Shown: positions 49,001 through 58,600 of the stretch, piece after piece
How positions within the stretch are numbered: position 1 is the first letter of the stretch
Layout of the letters: each line of letters starts with the position of its first letter
Source of the DNA: Closterium sp. NIES-65
Taxonomy: Eukaryota; Streptophyta; Zygnematophyceae; Desmidiales; Closteriaceae
Reading direction: 5' to 3'
Assembly: GCA_948144175.1 (NCBI GenBank)
Contig: CANXME010002497.1
Span: forward strand, 1,012,501 to 1,076,500
Length of the DNA stretch: 64,000 nucleotides
The notes under the pieces: model-generated
Database searches by the model: none
Told to the model about the DNA's origin: nothing
What the model saw: only the letters and a program-made list of their open reading frames with translations
Made by a program: the position numbers and the translations under genes

Positions 49001-52000
49001 CCTCACCTGTTCGCTGCTGCAAGGAGAGGGACCGGGGACAACACCCGGTTTCGCTTCCTCTACGTGCGTAGGCCCCTTTCCTCTGTGCTTTCCGCCGCTC
49101 TGCTTCCTCTATATGTGTTGCACCTGCCTGTCATGTCATTCCCCCCACGGACGCACGCCTTCTCACTGCTGCAAGGAGAGGCACCGGGGACAACACCCGG
49201 TTTCGCTTCCTCAATGTGCGTGTGTTGCTCCCGTGTCCCTCTGTGCCTTGCTGCTTCTCTGATTGCCGGTCTATGTGCTGTGCTAGTGCTGCTGACCAGT
49301 TGACCCTCGCCTCGTCTGCTGGTTGCTGCCGGGAAACGTGCCACTGTGCCACCATCAATTCCCTTCTGCTTCTTCTATGCGTGCCGCTCCCCCCTCTACT
49401 CGCACCCTGCTCTCCCTTCCTTAGCTCGCCCTTTTCTCGCAACTGAGCTTGCCCGCCTACTACCTCTGTACCTCCGAGCGTGTGGTTTTTGAGAATAAAA
49501 AAAAAACACATGCTTGAGCTTGCCAGCCTACAACCTCTGTACCTCTTTCCCTCATGTGAACGTGGCACTGGACCCTTCCCCGTGCAGGTGGTGGGAGTGG
49601 GCCTAGCGCTCTACCTCATGCTCGCAATGACGCTGCAGGTACATACGCTGTAGGGCCGTAAGCCGTGGCATGGGTCCCTTGGCTCTGCTGCAGGTGATGG
49701 GAGTCGCGCTATACCTCATGCTCGCAATGACGCTGCAGGTATGCTGTAGAGCCGTAAAACCCTTGCTCTGCTTCATGCTCTGCCTCATGCTCTGCCTCAT
49801 TCTCTGCTTCATGCTCTGCTTCATGCTCTGCTTCATGCTCTGCTTCATGCTCTGCCTCATGCTCTGCCTCATGCTCTGCCTCATGCTCTGCTTCATGCTC
49901 TGCCTCATGCTCTGCCTCATGCTCTGCTTCATGCTCTGCCTCATGCTCTGCCTCATGCTCTGCCTCATGCTCTGCCTCATGCTCTGCCTCATGCTCTGCC
50001 TCATTCTCTGCTTCATGCTCTGCTTCATGCTCTGCTTCATGCTCTGCTTCATGCTCTGCCTCATGCTCTGCCTCATGCTCTGCCTCATGCTCTGCCTCAT
50101 GCTCTGCCTCATGCTCTGCTTCATGCTCTGCCTCATGCTCTGCTTCATGCTCTGCTTCATGCTCTGCCTCATGCTCTGCTTCATGCTCTGCCTCATGCTC
50201 TGCCTCATGCTCTGCCTCATGCTCTGCCTCATGCTCTGCCTCATGCTCTGCCTCATGCTCTGCCTCATGCTCTGCCTCATGCTCTGCTTCATGCTCTGCC
50301 TCATGCTCTGCCTCATGCTCTGCTTCATGCTCTGCCTCATGCTCTGCTTCATGCTCTGCCTCATGCTCTGCCTCATGCTCTGCTTCATGCTCTGCCTCAT
50401 GCTCTGCCTCATGCTCTGCCTCATGCTCTGCTTCATGCTCTGCCTCATGCTCTGCCTCATGCTCTGCCTCATGCTCTGCCTCATGCTCTGCTTCATGCTC
50501 TGCCTCATGCTCTGCCTCATGCTCTGCCTCATGCTCTGCCTCATGCTCTGCTTCATGCTCTGCCTCATGCTCTGCCTCATGCTCTGCCTCATGCTCTGCC
50601 TCATGCTCTGCCTCATGCTCTGCCTCATGCTCTGCCTCATGCTCTGCCTCATGCTCTGCCTCATGCTCTGCCTCATGCTCTGCCTCATGCTCTGCCTCAT
50701 GCTCTGCCTCATTCTCTGCTTCATGCTCTGCTTCATGCTCTGCTTCATGCTCTGCCTCATGCTCTGCCTCATGCTCTGCCTCATGCTCTGCCTCATGCTC
50801 TACCTCATGCTCTGCCTCATGCTCTGCCTCATGCTCTGCTTCATGCTCTGCCTCATGCTCTGCCTCATGCTCTGCGTCATGCTCTGCCTCATGCTCTGCC
50901 TCATGCTCTGCCTCATGCTCTGCCTCATTCTCTACCTTATCCTCTGCCTCACGCCCTGCCTCATGCTCGTACCAGCTTCCATTCTGACATACATCTTTCA
51001 TATTGATGCCATGTTCCGTATATTGTTTCTCATACCCATGCCCCACCCTATGTCCCAACCATTCCCTCCCCTTGCCCCACCCACGCATAACCCAGGAGAC
51101 CCTATCCCTCTCTCGCCCCTATCGCCTTGTTTCCATGGCTGGAATGGTGCTGCTGCTCGCCCTCCCCATCTCCCTCCCGGTATGCTGCTGCATGCTGTTC
51201 CCCTCCCCTCATCTGTACAGCCTTCTCCATTTGTTGTTAAAAAATTTGAGGCGCCTCAATAAAAGTATGCTGCTACTCCCGCTCCCCCTTCCCTCATCTG
51301 TACGCCCTTCTCCATTTCGTGTTAAGATGCCGTTTGACTTCCCTCCATCCCCCCTGACGGACCATTCTCCTCTCAAAAGTTTCGCATTTTCTATTCCAAG
51401 CATTCCTGACCGCGGCCCATGGACCAAGCATTCCTTACCGCGGCCCATGGACCAAGCATTCCTGACCGCGGCCCATGGACCAAGCATTCCTGACCGCGGC
51501 CCATGGACCAAGCATTCCTGACCGCGGCCCATGGACCAAGCATTCCTGACCGCGGCCCATGGACCAAGCATTCCTGACCGCGGCCCATGGACCAAGCATT
51601 CCTGACCGCGGCCCATGGACCAAGCATTCCTGACCGCGGCCCATGGACCAAGCATTCCTGACCGCGGCCCATGGACCAATTCTTGGGGGGTTGGAGTTAA
51701 CCAAGGTGGAAACTGCATAGTTGGTTGTTTTGAAAAAAGGTGTAGAAGCGATTACAGAAGGTCTGAACATGCAACGGCGTTCGATCTGTTTAAATAATAA
51801 GCTGGGTTTATTGGAGATTTAGGCAGTGGCCCGAATCAAAGAAGGTAACCTTTTATATGTCAGCTGGAAGCTCTGTTGCCTTTCTTTCCAGCAGTCATGC
51901 CCCTTTCTTTCCATCTCTCCCTCTCCCTCTCCCTCCCTTTCATCACCAAGCCCTCCATCAGAATCTCCATTACTTTCCATCTCCTCTCACCCGTTTTCTT

Positions 52001-55000
52001 CCCTTCCGGACTATCCTTTCCGACTCCTCACTTCGTCTCCACCCGCCCGTTTCCCCTCCCACTCTCATCACCCTCCCCCTGGCATCCTTATCTAGTGGGT
52101 CAAAGCAGGGAGCCCCATGGCCTCCAAGCTATCTCTCCATTCGCAACACGAGTACCACGACCAACTCTCCTCTGCCACCTCCTCCTTTACCTTCAAGCCG
52201 TCTACCACACGTATAGACCATTCCTCACTCTCTGATGACAACGACACCACTGGAGGCGAGTCGTACCCTCTTCTCACTGTCCCTGACAGCAGCAGCAATG
52301 GCAGTAGGCTCGGCAACAGCAGCAGCGGCGGAGGCGGAGGCGGCGGAGGGGGTGTAATGAGCAGAAAGGGCAGCTGTGAGTCGTTCAGTGACACTGTAGG
52401 GAGCCCCCTTAAGGCCACCTCCTTTACAAGCACACCTGCCTCCCACAGCGGTGCGGGGCGTGCGAATGAGCGGGCTGGTTCTGACATGCCGCATACATTC
52501 GATACAAGCACACCTGCTTCCGACAGGATTGCAGGGTGGGCGAGTGAGAGAGTGGGTAGCCCAAGGGAGCGCGGGGGAGGAGGCTTGGGGCAGGCAGGCA
52601 GCAGCAGCGCGGTGGGAAGTGCCTTGGCAGGTGGTGTGGGGGGGACTGACAGTGGCATTGGTGGGTGTGGGGAGGGCGGGAGGGATGGGAAGAGCATGGA
52701 GGGTGAGAGTAGGAGCAGCGGTGGTGGGGGAGTGTTGGAGGTGGGAAGGGGACATCAAGTGAGTGCTCTTCGTGTGGGCATGGATCACACCCTGCTGCAG
52801 GCTGCTGTCACTCCCGAGTACTGGTGAGACTGTTTTGGAGGCGCCTCAGATTCAGTCTTTGAATGGGCCCGAGCGACTCGGTGAGGAGAGCAGTGTGGGA
52901 GGAAGCGAGCTGGGCTGCGTGGGAGGGGCGAGGAGAGCAGCGTTGCAGTTGCTCTTTTTAGCTTTTGAAAATCCCCATCAGCGACACAAGCTTCATGTGG
53001 GAGGGCATGCACCTCACCTCATGCTTGTGCTGACAGGCAGGATGTGCTTCTGTGGTACCCGGCGCTGAGGCATGTGTTAAGTGGATGCTCACTCGATTAT
53101 GTCATATGGGCGCGGGGAGGAGGGGAGGAAGGGAGGGGAGGCGGGGAGGAGAGGAGGAGGGGAAGAGGGAAGGGCGGGGGGGGAATGGGGGGAGGAGGGG
53201 AGGGGGGGGGGGGAGGGGTGGAGGGAGGGGAGGGGAGGGGTGGATTGGGGAGCAGGATAGCGGGGGAGAAGGGGAGCGGGGGAGCAGGGGAGTGGGGGAA
53301 GGGGGGGAGGGGAGGAATGGAAGAGGGGGGGAGGGGAGGATGGGTGGCAGGGGTGATAGGGGAATTCTGAACTTGTACCAGCTGACGGCTGACGGCTGTA
53401 GGCTGTAGGCGCGCATTGGGTCTAGAACAAGCGGATGAACCAACGAGCCATTCCTCCTCCCTCACTGTGTCCTTCCCTCGTTATCCCTTGCTCTTGGTCT
53501 TCATCGTCTTGATTGTTCTCCTCCAGCCCCTTTCCTCCTATCCATCTCAAACCCCTTCTCCACCTCCCAACCACTGTTCCCGCCTCCGCTTGCTCCGCCC
53601 GGTAGGCTGCTGTTCTTCGTTATGGGCTGTGGCACGGGGCCCGATGAGATGAGGCGTTGCTCTTCCTTCTGAGGCACCTCAAAAGTTCCTCCATGCTTCC
53701 TTCCCTCCCCCTCTCTCAACCGCTCTTCCCCCTTCCCACTCGTCGCAACCAGGCTGCTGTTCTTTGCCATGGGCTGTGGCACGGGGTCAGGGCTCACTGC
53801 CATCAACAACCTGGCGCAGGTAAGTGTGGGGATGGGTTCGGGGGCAAGGAAAGGAGCGGAAGAGGGAGATAGTGAGGGGTGTGGGGGGAGGGAACGATGG
53901 GAGGCATGGGGTGCAGCACAGGACCCGGGCTCACTGCCATCAGCAACCTGGCGCAGTGAAGGAGGGAAGAGGGGAGGGGTCAGATGGGATGGGAGGGGGG
54001 TACAGGTGGGTGGGGAATGAGGGGCGTGGGGTAAGGGGGATGTCTCTCGCTCTAGTGGGATGTCTCTCGCTCTAGTGGGATGTCTCTCGCTCTAGTGGGA
54101 TGTCTCTCGCTCTAGTGGGATGTCTCTCGCTCTAGTGGGATGTCTCTCGCTCTAGTGGGATGTCTCACGCTCTAGTGGGACAGTGGAAGGACAGGGCATT
54201 ATAATCAAGTCACGGAGGCCAAAATGATCGAATTGCGCCATGCCTCACCAGCACTCCAGTGCCGGTGAGGTGTGGCATGCAGCGTGCTGGTGAGGTGTGG
54301 CATGCAGCCCACAAGTCAAATGAGACGCAACCAACCCCCCCTTCCTCCCCTTCCTCCCTTCTCCCCCATCAGGTGGCGGAGTCCCTGGGCTCTGCGAGTG
54401 TGGGCGCCCTGGTTGCTCTTGTCAGCATCTGGAACTTTTTAGGAAGGATGGCGGCAGGGTAGGTACATTGTTTCCAAAACTTGTATATCTGTGCATGTGT
54501 TTCGTGTCTTCCATATCGTGTGTCTTGTAATTCCTTTGGTCTATGCAGTCTCTTCAGTCCCACCTGCATGCCTGATCGAGCAATGCCTGAAACCCTACAA
54601 ACACACCATCTCATTCCATTCCCCAACACCTCTCCACTCCATCTCCCTTTACCTCTCTCCCTACCCTTGTGTCACATGCGCCCCGCTTCCCCCCAGGTAC
54701 GTGTAGGAGCAGTGCTTAAAGCGCTGGAGCACACCTCGCCCTCTCTGCATGCTGCTAGGGAGGTGGTGTTCAAATCACTAAAACAACTCCCTCCTCTTCC
54801 GCCCTACCTTCCCCCCCACCTTACCACCCTCATCCCTCCCCCCCCTTTCACCCAGCTACGTGTCGGAGCAGTGTTTAAAGCGCTGGTGCACGCCGCGGCC
54901 CCTCTGCATGCTGCTCGTGCAGGCCACGATGGGGTGCGCGCACCTGCTGTTCAGCATTGGGGGTGAGTGGCATGGCATGCTTTGAAGTGAAGTGGCCTTC

Positions 55001-58000
55001 GGTGGCCGAGGAACGGTAAGGTGTTAGTAGTGCTGTGTGGTCAGTGCTGTGTGGTCAGTGCTGTGTGGTCAGTGCTGTGTGGTCAGTGCTGTGTGGTCAG
55101 TGCTGTGTGGTCAGTGCTTCTGCAGGCAGCATGGGGTGCCCACCTCATCTTCAGCATCAGAGGTGAGCTGATGACTTTCTACCATGCGCCACTTCAAATA
55201 AGTGGTCTTTTGAGTCGACTCAAAATGACTTTCTAGCAGGCGCAACTTCAAGTGCTGTGCTTCTGTCAAGGGTGCTGCTGCAGGCTTCTATAGGTGCAAC
55301 GCTTAGGTGCTGTGCTTCTGTGTAGAAGTTGGGTGTGCCTGCTGCAACCCTCCATGGGATGGGGTATGTGCACAAGCGCCCTCGACACAAGTGTCAACCA
55401 TATGCACACGCACCCTACTGCTCCCGTTCCTTAGCCCTTTTCATTTCCAACCCCTAGCTATTCCCGAACCACCCAATACACACCCCAGCGGACATGACAG
55501 TTCATGACAGTTTCCTTGCCCCCGTACCTCCACCTGCCCAACCTCCGCTTGCGTACTCACTCAGCAGCAATGGTGGGCTGGCACACGGGGCATTGGATGC
55601 TGCTGGATACCACCTTTCCACTACACCAGTGCGGCATCCTTCCTGCGTGAATATTGCCCCGCGACCGCCCAACCAGCGCCAGCCGGGTCCTATGTGTGGC
55701 CCCTGCCTCTGCCTCTGTCCTATGTGTGGCCCCTGCCTCTGTCCTATGTGTGGCCCCTGTCTCTGTCCTATGTGTGGCCCTAAACCCTAAACCCTAAACC
55801 CCTGTCTCGCCACCCGCAGACCCTCTGCTGCTCTACCCGGCAGCAGCGCTGGTGGGGGCGGCACATGGGGCGCACTGGACTCTCATGGTCACCACTGCGT
55901 CTGAGCTCTTTGGGCTGAAACACTTCGGAGCATTGTACAATACACTCAGGTGAATATGCACCCTCAGGTGAATATGCACCCTCAGGTGAATATGCACTCT
56001 CAGGTGAATCCCACACACTCAGGTGAAGTCACCGTGTCAGGTGAACATGCAGTCTCAGTTGAAACCCACTCTTTGTTTCTGAAATCGTTTTTTCATTGCC
56101 CATTCCACGGTGCCACTCCAGTTTGTTTGCATTTGTCCCGTCCTCACCCTCCTCCCCCTCCTTGCCACCCTTACCCTCCTTCCCCCATTCCCCCACCTTC
56201 CCTCCATTCCCCCCCTGCCCCTCTTTCCCTGCTTCCCATCGCCTTCCTCGCCTCTTTCTCTTCTTCTCCTCTCAGCATATCATCCACAGTCGGCTCCTAC
56301 TGCCTCTCGGTCAAGCTCGCTGGCTACATCTACGACCGTCAATCTGCGATCCAACGATCAGCCTTGCTCCACCTGCAAGGCCTCTCCTCGTCCGCCTCTC
56401 CCTCCCTCTCTCCACCCACAACCGCCACCATTGCAAACTGGGGAGCTGAGGCAGATGCAGCGAGTCAACAGGGGGCAGCACAGGCACAGCTACAGCTGGA
56501 GGCATCAGAGCTGCCCCACCGGTGCATGGGCCCAGACTGCTTCCGCCTCACCTTCCTCGTGATGGCACTCGTGTGCGTCGCTGGAATATGTGCTCTTCTC
56601 AACCTGGTGGCTCGCACGAGACGGCTGTACCAGGTGAGGGGTGGCGAGTGAGGGGTGGCGAGTGAGGGGTGGCGAGTGAGGGGTGGCGAGTGAGGGGTGG
56701 CGAGTGAGGGGTGAGGGTTGAGGGGTGGGGGTTGGGGGAGAGGAGCGAGCATAGGCCTGACTTCTTCCGCCGGACGTTCCTTGTCATGGCCCTCGTGTGC
56801 CTTGCTGGCATCTGCGCTCTTCTGAACCTTGTCATCCGCACAAGACAGCTGTCAGTACCAGGTGAGGTGAGGGGTGAAGAGTGGCCAGAGGGCTAGCAGG
56901 GGTGTTTCCACCTCGCCCCACCTTCCCTCACCTCCCTCGTGATGGCCCCCTTGTGCCTTGCTGGCGTGTGTGCCCTACTCAACCGCGTGTGATCCCCACA
57001 TGGCGATAGTGATGTGTACCAGGTGAGGGGTGGTCTAGGGTTTAGGGTGGTCAGTAGTGTGTTGAGAATATTGGATTGGTCAGTAGTGTGTTGAGAATAT
57101 TGGAGTGGTCAGTAGTGTGTTGAGAATATTGGAGTGGTCAGTAGTGTGTTGAGAATATTGGAGTGGTCAGTAGTGTGTTGAGAATATTGGAGTGGTCAGT
57201 AGTGTGTTGAGAATATTGGAGTGGTCAGTAGTGTGTTGAGAATATTGGAGTGGTCAGTAGTGTGTTGAGAATATTGGAGTGGTCAGTAGTGTGTTGAGAA
57301 TATTGGAGTGGTCAGTAGTGTCTTGAGAATATTGGAGTGGTCAGTAGTGTGTTGAGAATATTGGAGTGGTCAGTAGTGTGTTGAGAATATTGGAGTGGTC
57401 AGTAGTGTGTTGAGAATATTGGAGTGGTCAGTAGTGTCTTGAGAATATTGGAGTGGTCAGTAGTGTGTTGAGAATATTGGAGTGGTCAGTAGTGTCTTGA
57501 GAATATTGGAGTGGTCAGTAGTGTGTTGAGAATATTGGAGTGGTCAGTAGTGTCTTGAGAATATTGGAGTGGTCAGTAGTGTGTTGAGAATATTGGAGTG
57601 GTCAGTAGTGTCTTGAGAATATTGGAGTGGTCAGTAGTGTCTTGAGAATATTGGAGTGGTCAGTAGTGTGTTGAGAATATTGGAGTGGTCAGTAGTGTCT
57701 TGAGAATATTGGAGTGGTCAGTAGTGTGTTGAGAATATTGGAGTGGTCAGTAGTGTCTTGAGAATATTGGAGGCGATAAATTTGGGTCGACTCGAAAGCC
57801 TCCGGCGAGGTGAAAGTGGGGAGCAATGAGAGAGGGACTAAGTACGCCCTACTTCCACCTTTGTACCACCTCCCCACCACCTTCCTCTTCCTGCAAACCC
57901 TAAGCGAAATGAGGGGATTCGCCGAGGTATCGCCCTCCTTGCCTGCAAGTGGAGAATAGAAAGTGATGTGGCCAATGCTGAGATGCGAACGCATATGTAA

Positions 58001-58289
58001 GTCCAAGGCGTGCGGTGCACTGCTCTTAGGGCTGGGTGCATGGGTTTGAACAGGAGCGGGGTGAGTGGCACATATGGGATTTCCATCCCTTGCCCTTGTC
58101 ATGCACGCACACATGTGTACAGCATGCACATGCAATCACGTTTGCACACATCAACACGTACAGATGTTGCATGCCCATGCATGCAGGCATGAATCTATAT
58201 CCCTCACCAACTGCTCTCTCCTCCGTGTGTGCCTTGCCTCCCTCTGTTCCATCCTCATTCAGGAGTTTCATAAAGTGCAGAGAAGCTGA
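46022..58289 (+). CDS. Nodulin-like / NFD4-type major-facilitator membrane transporter, 14 exons
   Basis: Host gene; spliced model of 764 residues. Exons: 46022-46309, 46602-46646, 47204-47271, 47586-47670, 48728-48898, 49588-49638, 51096-51179, 52096-52823, 53753-53819, 54373-54458, 54856-54962, 55820-55949, 56276-56633, 58263-58289. All introns are GT-AG and every junction keeps the frame. Evidence of family: RWLGLILGMWLQACGGISYA and GGNVGIVSGL (exon 1), GLLKGFIGLSGAIFTQ (exon 4), AMGCGTGSGLTAINNLAQ (exon 9), SLVSIWNFLGRMAAG-type block (exon 10), SELFGLKHFG (exon 12), STVGSYCLSVKLAGYIYDR (exon 13). The family has N-terminal nodulin-like and C-terminal MFS halves with about 12 membrane segments. 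Residues 265-500 form a long Ser/Gly-rich loop. The ATG lies in a good context (GCCAATGGC). Substrate unknown. Least certain: exons 2, 7, 14 and the start of exon 8. Confidence 0.85.
47095..47200 (+). repeat. ATGCC pentamer microsatellite in transporter intron 2
   Basis: Repeats of CATGC/ATGCC with small variations, ending just before the acceptor of exon 3 at 47204. Confidence 0.85.
47739..48061 (+). pseudogene. Decayed tandem copies of transporter exon 4
   Basis: After exon 4 (47586-47670) the intron carries a clear second copy of its last 55 bases (47742-47796, GGCTGCTCAAGGGCTTCATT...TTCACGCAG followed by GTCAGT). A third lies at about 47848-47902 and a faint fourth at about 47995-48060. 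The first 50 intron bases are copied too (TTGAGAAGGGGCCTGGCA follows copies one and two), so the repeated unit spans the splice donor. Confidence 0.75.
48117..48455 (+). repeat. 16-bp minisatellite in transporter intron 4
   Basis: About 21 copies of GCCGGGTGTTGGCTGT with very few differences. As 16 is not a multiple of three and the unit holds no stop in any frame, long open frames appear in all frames. They are artefacts. Confidence 0.95.
48483..48720 (+). repeat. Pyrimidine-rich tandem repeats before exon 5
   Basis: Three copies of CTCCGTGCTTTCCTCTCC and then five copies of a 21-bp unit containing CTTGTCATCTCCTTCCCCCT. They lie just upstream of the exon 5 acceptor (48727) and form an unusually long polypyrimidine region. 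Confidence 0.85.
48957..49345 (+). pseudogene. Decayed tandem copies of transporter exon 5
   Basis: Copy two (48961-49063) keeps VALLAMAVIRPMNPHL and ends TTCCTCTAC followed by GTGCGTA. Copy three (about 49150-49215) keeps GGGGACAACACCCGGTTTCG and CTTCCTC. Copy four (about 49278-49345) is faint (GTGCTGCTGACC...CTGGTTGCTGCC). Each is followed by donor-like GTGCGT or GTATGT. Copy two still has an open frame and a usable donor. Confidence 0.8.
49694..49738 (+). other. Intact second copy of transporter exon 6, possible alternative exon
   Basis: 45 bp coding VMGVALYLMLAMTLQ, against VVGVGLALYLMLAMTLQ in exon 6 (49588-49638). It has its own acceptor (GCTGCAG before 49694) and donor (GTATGC after 49738) and is in the same phase, so either exon could join exon 5 to exon 7. 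Using both would lengthen one membrane segment. Without transcripts I cannot say which is used. Confidence 0.6.
49757..50965 (+). repeat. 12-bp minisatellite in transporter intron 6
   Basis: About 100 copies of ATGCTCTGCCTC with a common CTTC variant, 1.2 kb long. The period of 12 keeps all six frames open, which explains the huge spurious frames (Met-Leu-Cys-Leu, His-Glu-Ala-Glu, Arg-Gln-Ser-Met). The array lies 18 bp after the second exon 6 copy. Its unit matches the exon codons CTCTACCTCATG at 11 of 12 positions. Confidence 0.95.
51395..51680 (+). repeat. 28-bp minisatellite in transporter intron 7
   Basis: About ten nearly identical copies of a 28-bp unit with the core GACCGCGGCCCATGGACCAA. 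No spacers, so it is not a CRISPR array. Confidence 0.95.
53110..53360 (+). repeat. G-rich purine tract in transporter intron 8
   Basis: Imperfect GGGGAGGGGAGGAG repeats, about 250 bp, with many runs of three or more G. Possible G-quadruplex former. No gene. Confidence 0.7.
53606..53956 (+). pseudogene. Decayed copies on both sides of transporter exon 9
   Basis: Upstream copy at 53606-53645 keeps the first half of the exon (GGCTGCTGTTCTTCG...GGGCTGTGGCACGGGG) after a TAG acceptor-like site. Downstream copy at about 53904-53956 keeps the second half (CTCACTGCCATCAGCAACCT) but lacks the GT donor. The real exon is 53753-53819. Confidence 0.75.
54036..54180 (+). repeat. 20-bp minisatellite in transporter intron 9
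   Basis: Seven copies of GGGATGTCTCTCGCTCTAGT, one with a single change. Confidence 0.9.
54697..54770 (+). pseudogene. Decayed copy of transporter exon 11, upstream
   Basis: After CCCCCAG the sequence TACGTGTAGGAGCAGTGCTT and AAAGCGCTGG...CTGCATGCTGCT parallels exon 11 (54856-54962: TACGTGTCGGAGCAGTGTTT) but contains an in-frame stop. The copied unit includes the acceptor. Confidence 0.8.
55025..55163 (+). pseudogene. 14-bp minisatellite and decayed copy of the end of exon 11
   Basis: Seven copies of GTGCTGTGTGGTCA (55025-55116) are followed by TGCAGGCAGCATGGGGTGCC...TTCAGCATCAGAG and GTGAGC. This repeats the end of exon 11 (GCAGGCCACGATGGGGTGCG...TTCAGCATTGGGG, GTGAGT). Confidence 0.75.
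55562..55625 (+). pseudogene. Decayed copy of transporter exon 12, upstream
   Basis: CAGCAGCAATGGTGGGCTGG, CACACGGGGCATTGGA and ATACCACC parallel CAGCAGCGCTGGTGGGGGCG, CACATGGGGCGCACTGGA and GTCACCAC in exon 12. No usable splice site is left. Confidence 0.6.
55690..55801 (+). repeat. Short tandem repeat with plant-type telomere motif
   Basis: Four copies of a unit containing CCTATGTGTGGCCCCTG run into CCCTAAACCCTAAACCC (55784-55800), two and a half telomere units of the plant CCCTAAA type. It lies 19 bp before the acceptor of exon 12. Confidence 0.85.
55944..56062 (+). repeat. Tandem array of the exon 12 splice donor
   Basis: The exon 12 end CTCAG and donor GTGAATATGCAC are repeated head to tail. 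Perfect or nearly perfect copies follow at 55964, 55982 and 56000, then degenerate ones (CTCAGGTGAATCCC, CTCAGGTGAAGTC, GTCAGGTGAACATGC, GTCTCAG). About six potential GT donors lie within 90 bp. Confidence 0.85.
56634..57022 (+). pseudogene. Decayed tandem copies of the end of transporter exon 13
   Basis: After a short GTGAGGGGTGGCGA repeat (56634-56715), copy two at about 56750-56860 reads FFRRTFLVMALVCLAGICAL and LLNLVIRTRQL, followed by GTGAGG. Copy three at about 56905-57022 is more decayed and also ends TACCAG, GTGAGG. Exon 13 itself ends CTGTACCAG at 56633. Copy two remains open over more than 30 codons. Confidence 0.85.
57045..57775 (+). repeat. 29-bp minisatellite in the last transporter intron
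   Basis: About 25 copies of a 29-bp unit (GTCAGTAGTGTGTTGAGAAT plus ATTGGAGTG). Two variants differ by G or C in GTGT(G/C)TTG. The left half is almost all G; the right half mostly alternates C and G, which makes a 58-bp higher-order unit. Confidence 0.95.
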
Positions 58290-58600
58290 GCAATGCTGTA
58301 GAATGGGTGCCAGTGCATTTATTACTGTATCTTTACACATGTCTAGATGTTCCATACTTCCAAACCAAATGTATATCCATGTAATTATAGCACCGTACTG
58401 TTTTTTCAACGCTGAACCGTATGCTGAAAAGGCTTCAGTGGAACGGGTGAGATAGAGAATCGGTCAGGCCGTTGTATTGAAGCCTTGCAAGGACGAAAGG
58501 ACTTTCTACAGCAAAAAAATAAGCACTAATGAACAACGGTAAAAGAAGAAAAATAAGTTCATGGTGTGTTTCTCTTGTCACACACCTAATTTTAACCCAT
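58290..58600. other. Shared 3' spacer between convergent host genes
   Basis: About 310 bp between the stop of the transporter (plus) and the stop of RRP41 (minus). It must hold both 3' untranslated regions, which may overlap. No further gene seen. Confidence 0.6.

Noticed and set aside
49603-51262. Very long open frames on both strands (His-Glu-Ala, Arg-Gln-Ser-Met, Met-Leu-Cys-Leu repeats)
   Set aside because: They are produced by the 12-bp minisatellite, whose period is a multiple of three, and have no domain.
51395-51680. CRISPR-like regular repeat
   Set aside because: 28-bp units stand head to tail with no spacers, in a eukaryotic intron.
57045-57775. CRISPR-like or centromeric satellite
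   Set aside because: Only 25 direct 29-bp units without spacers; ordinary intronic minisatellite.
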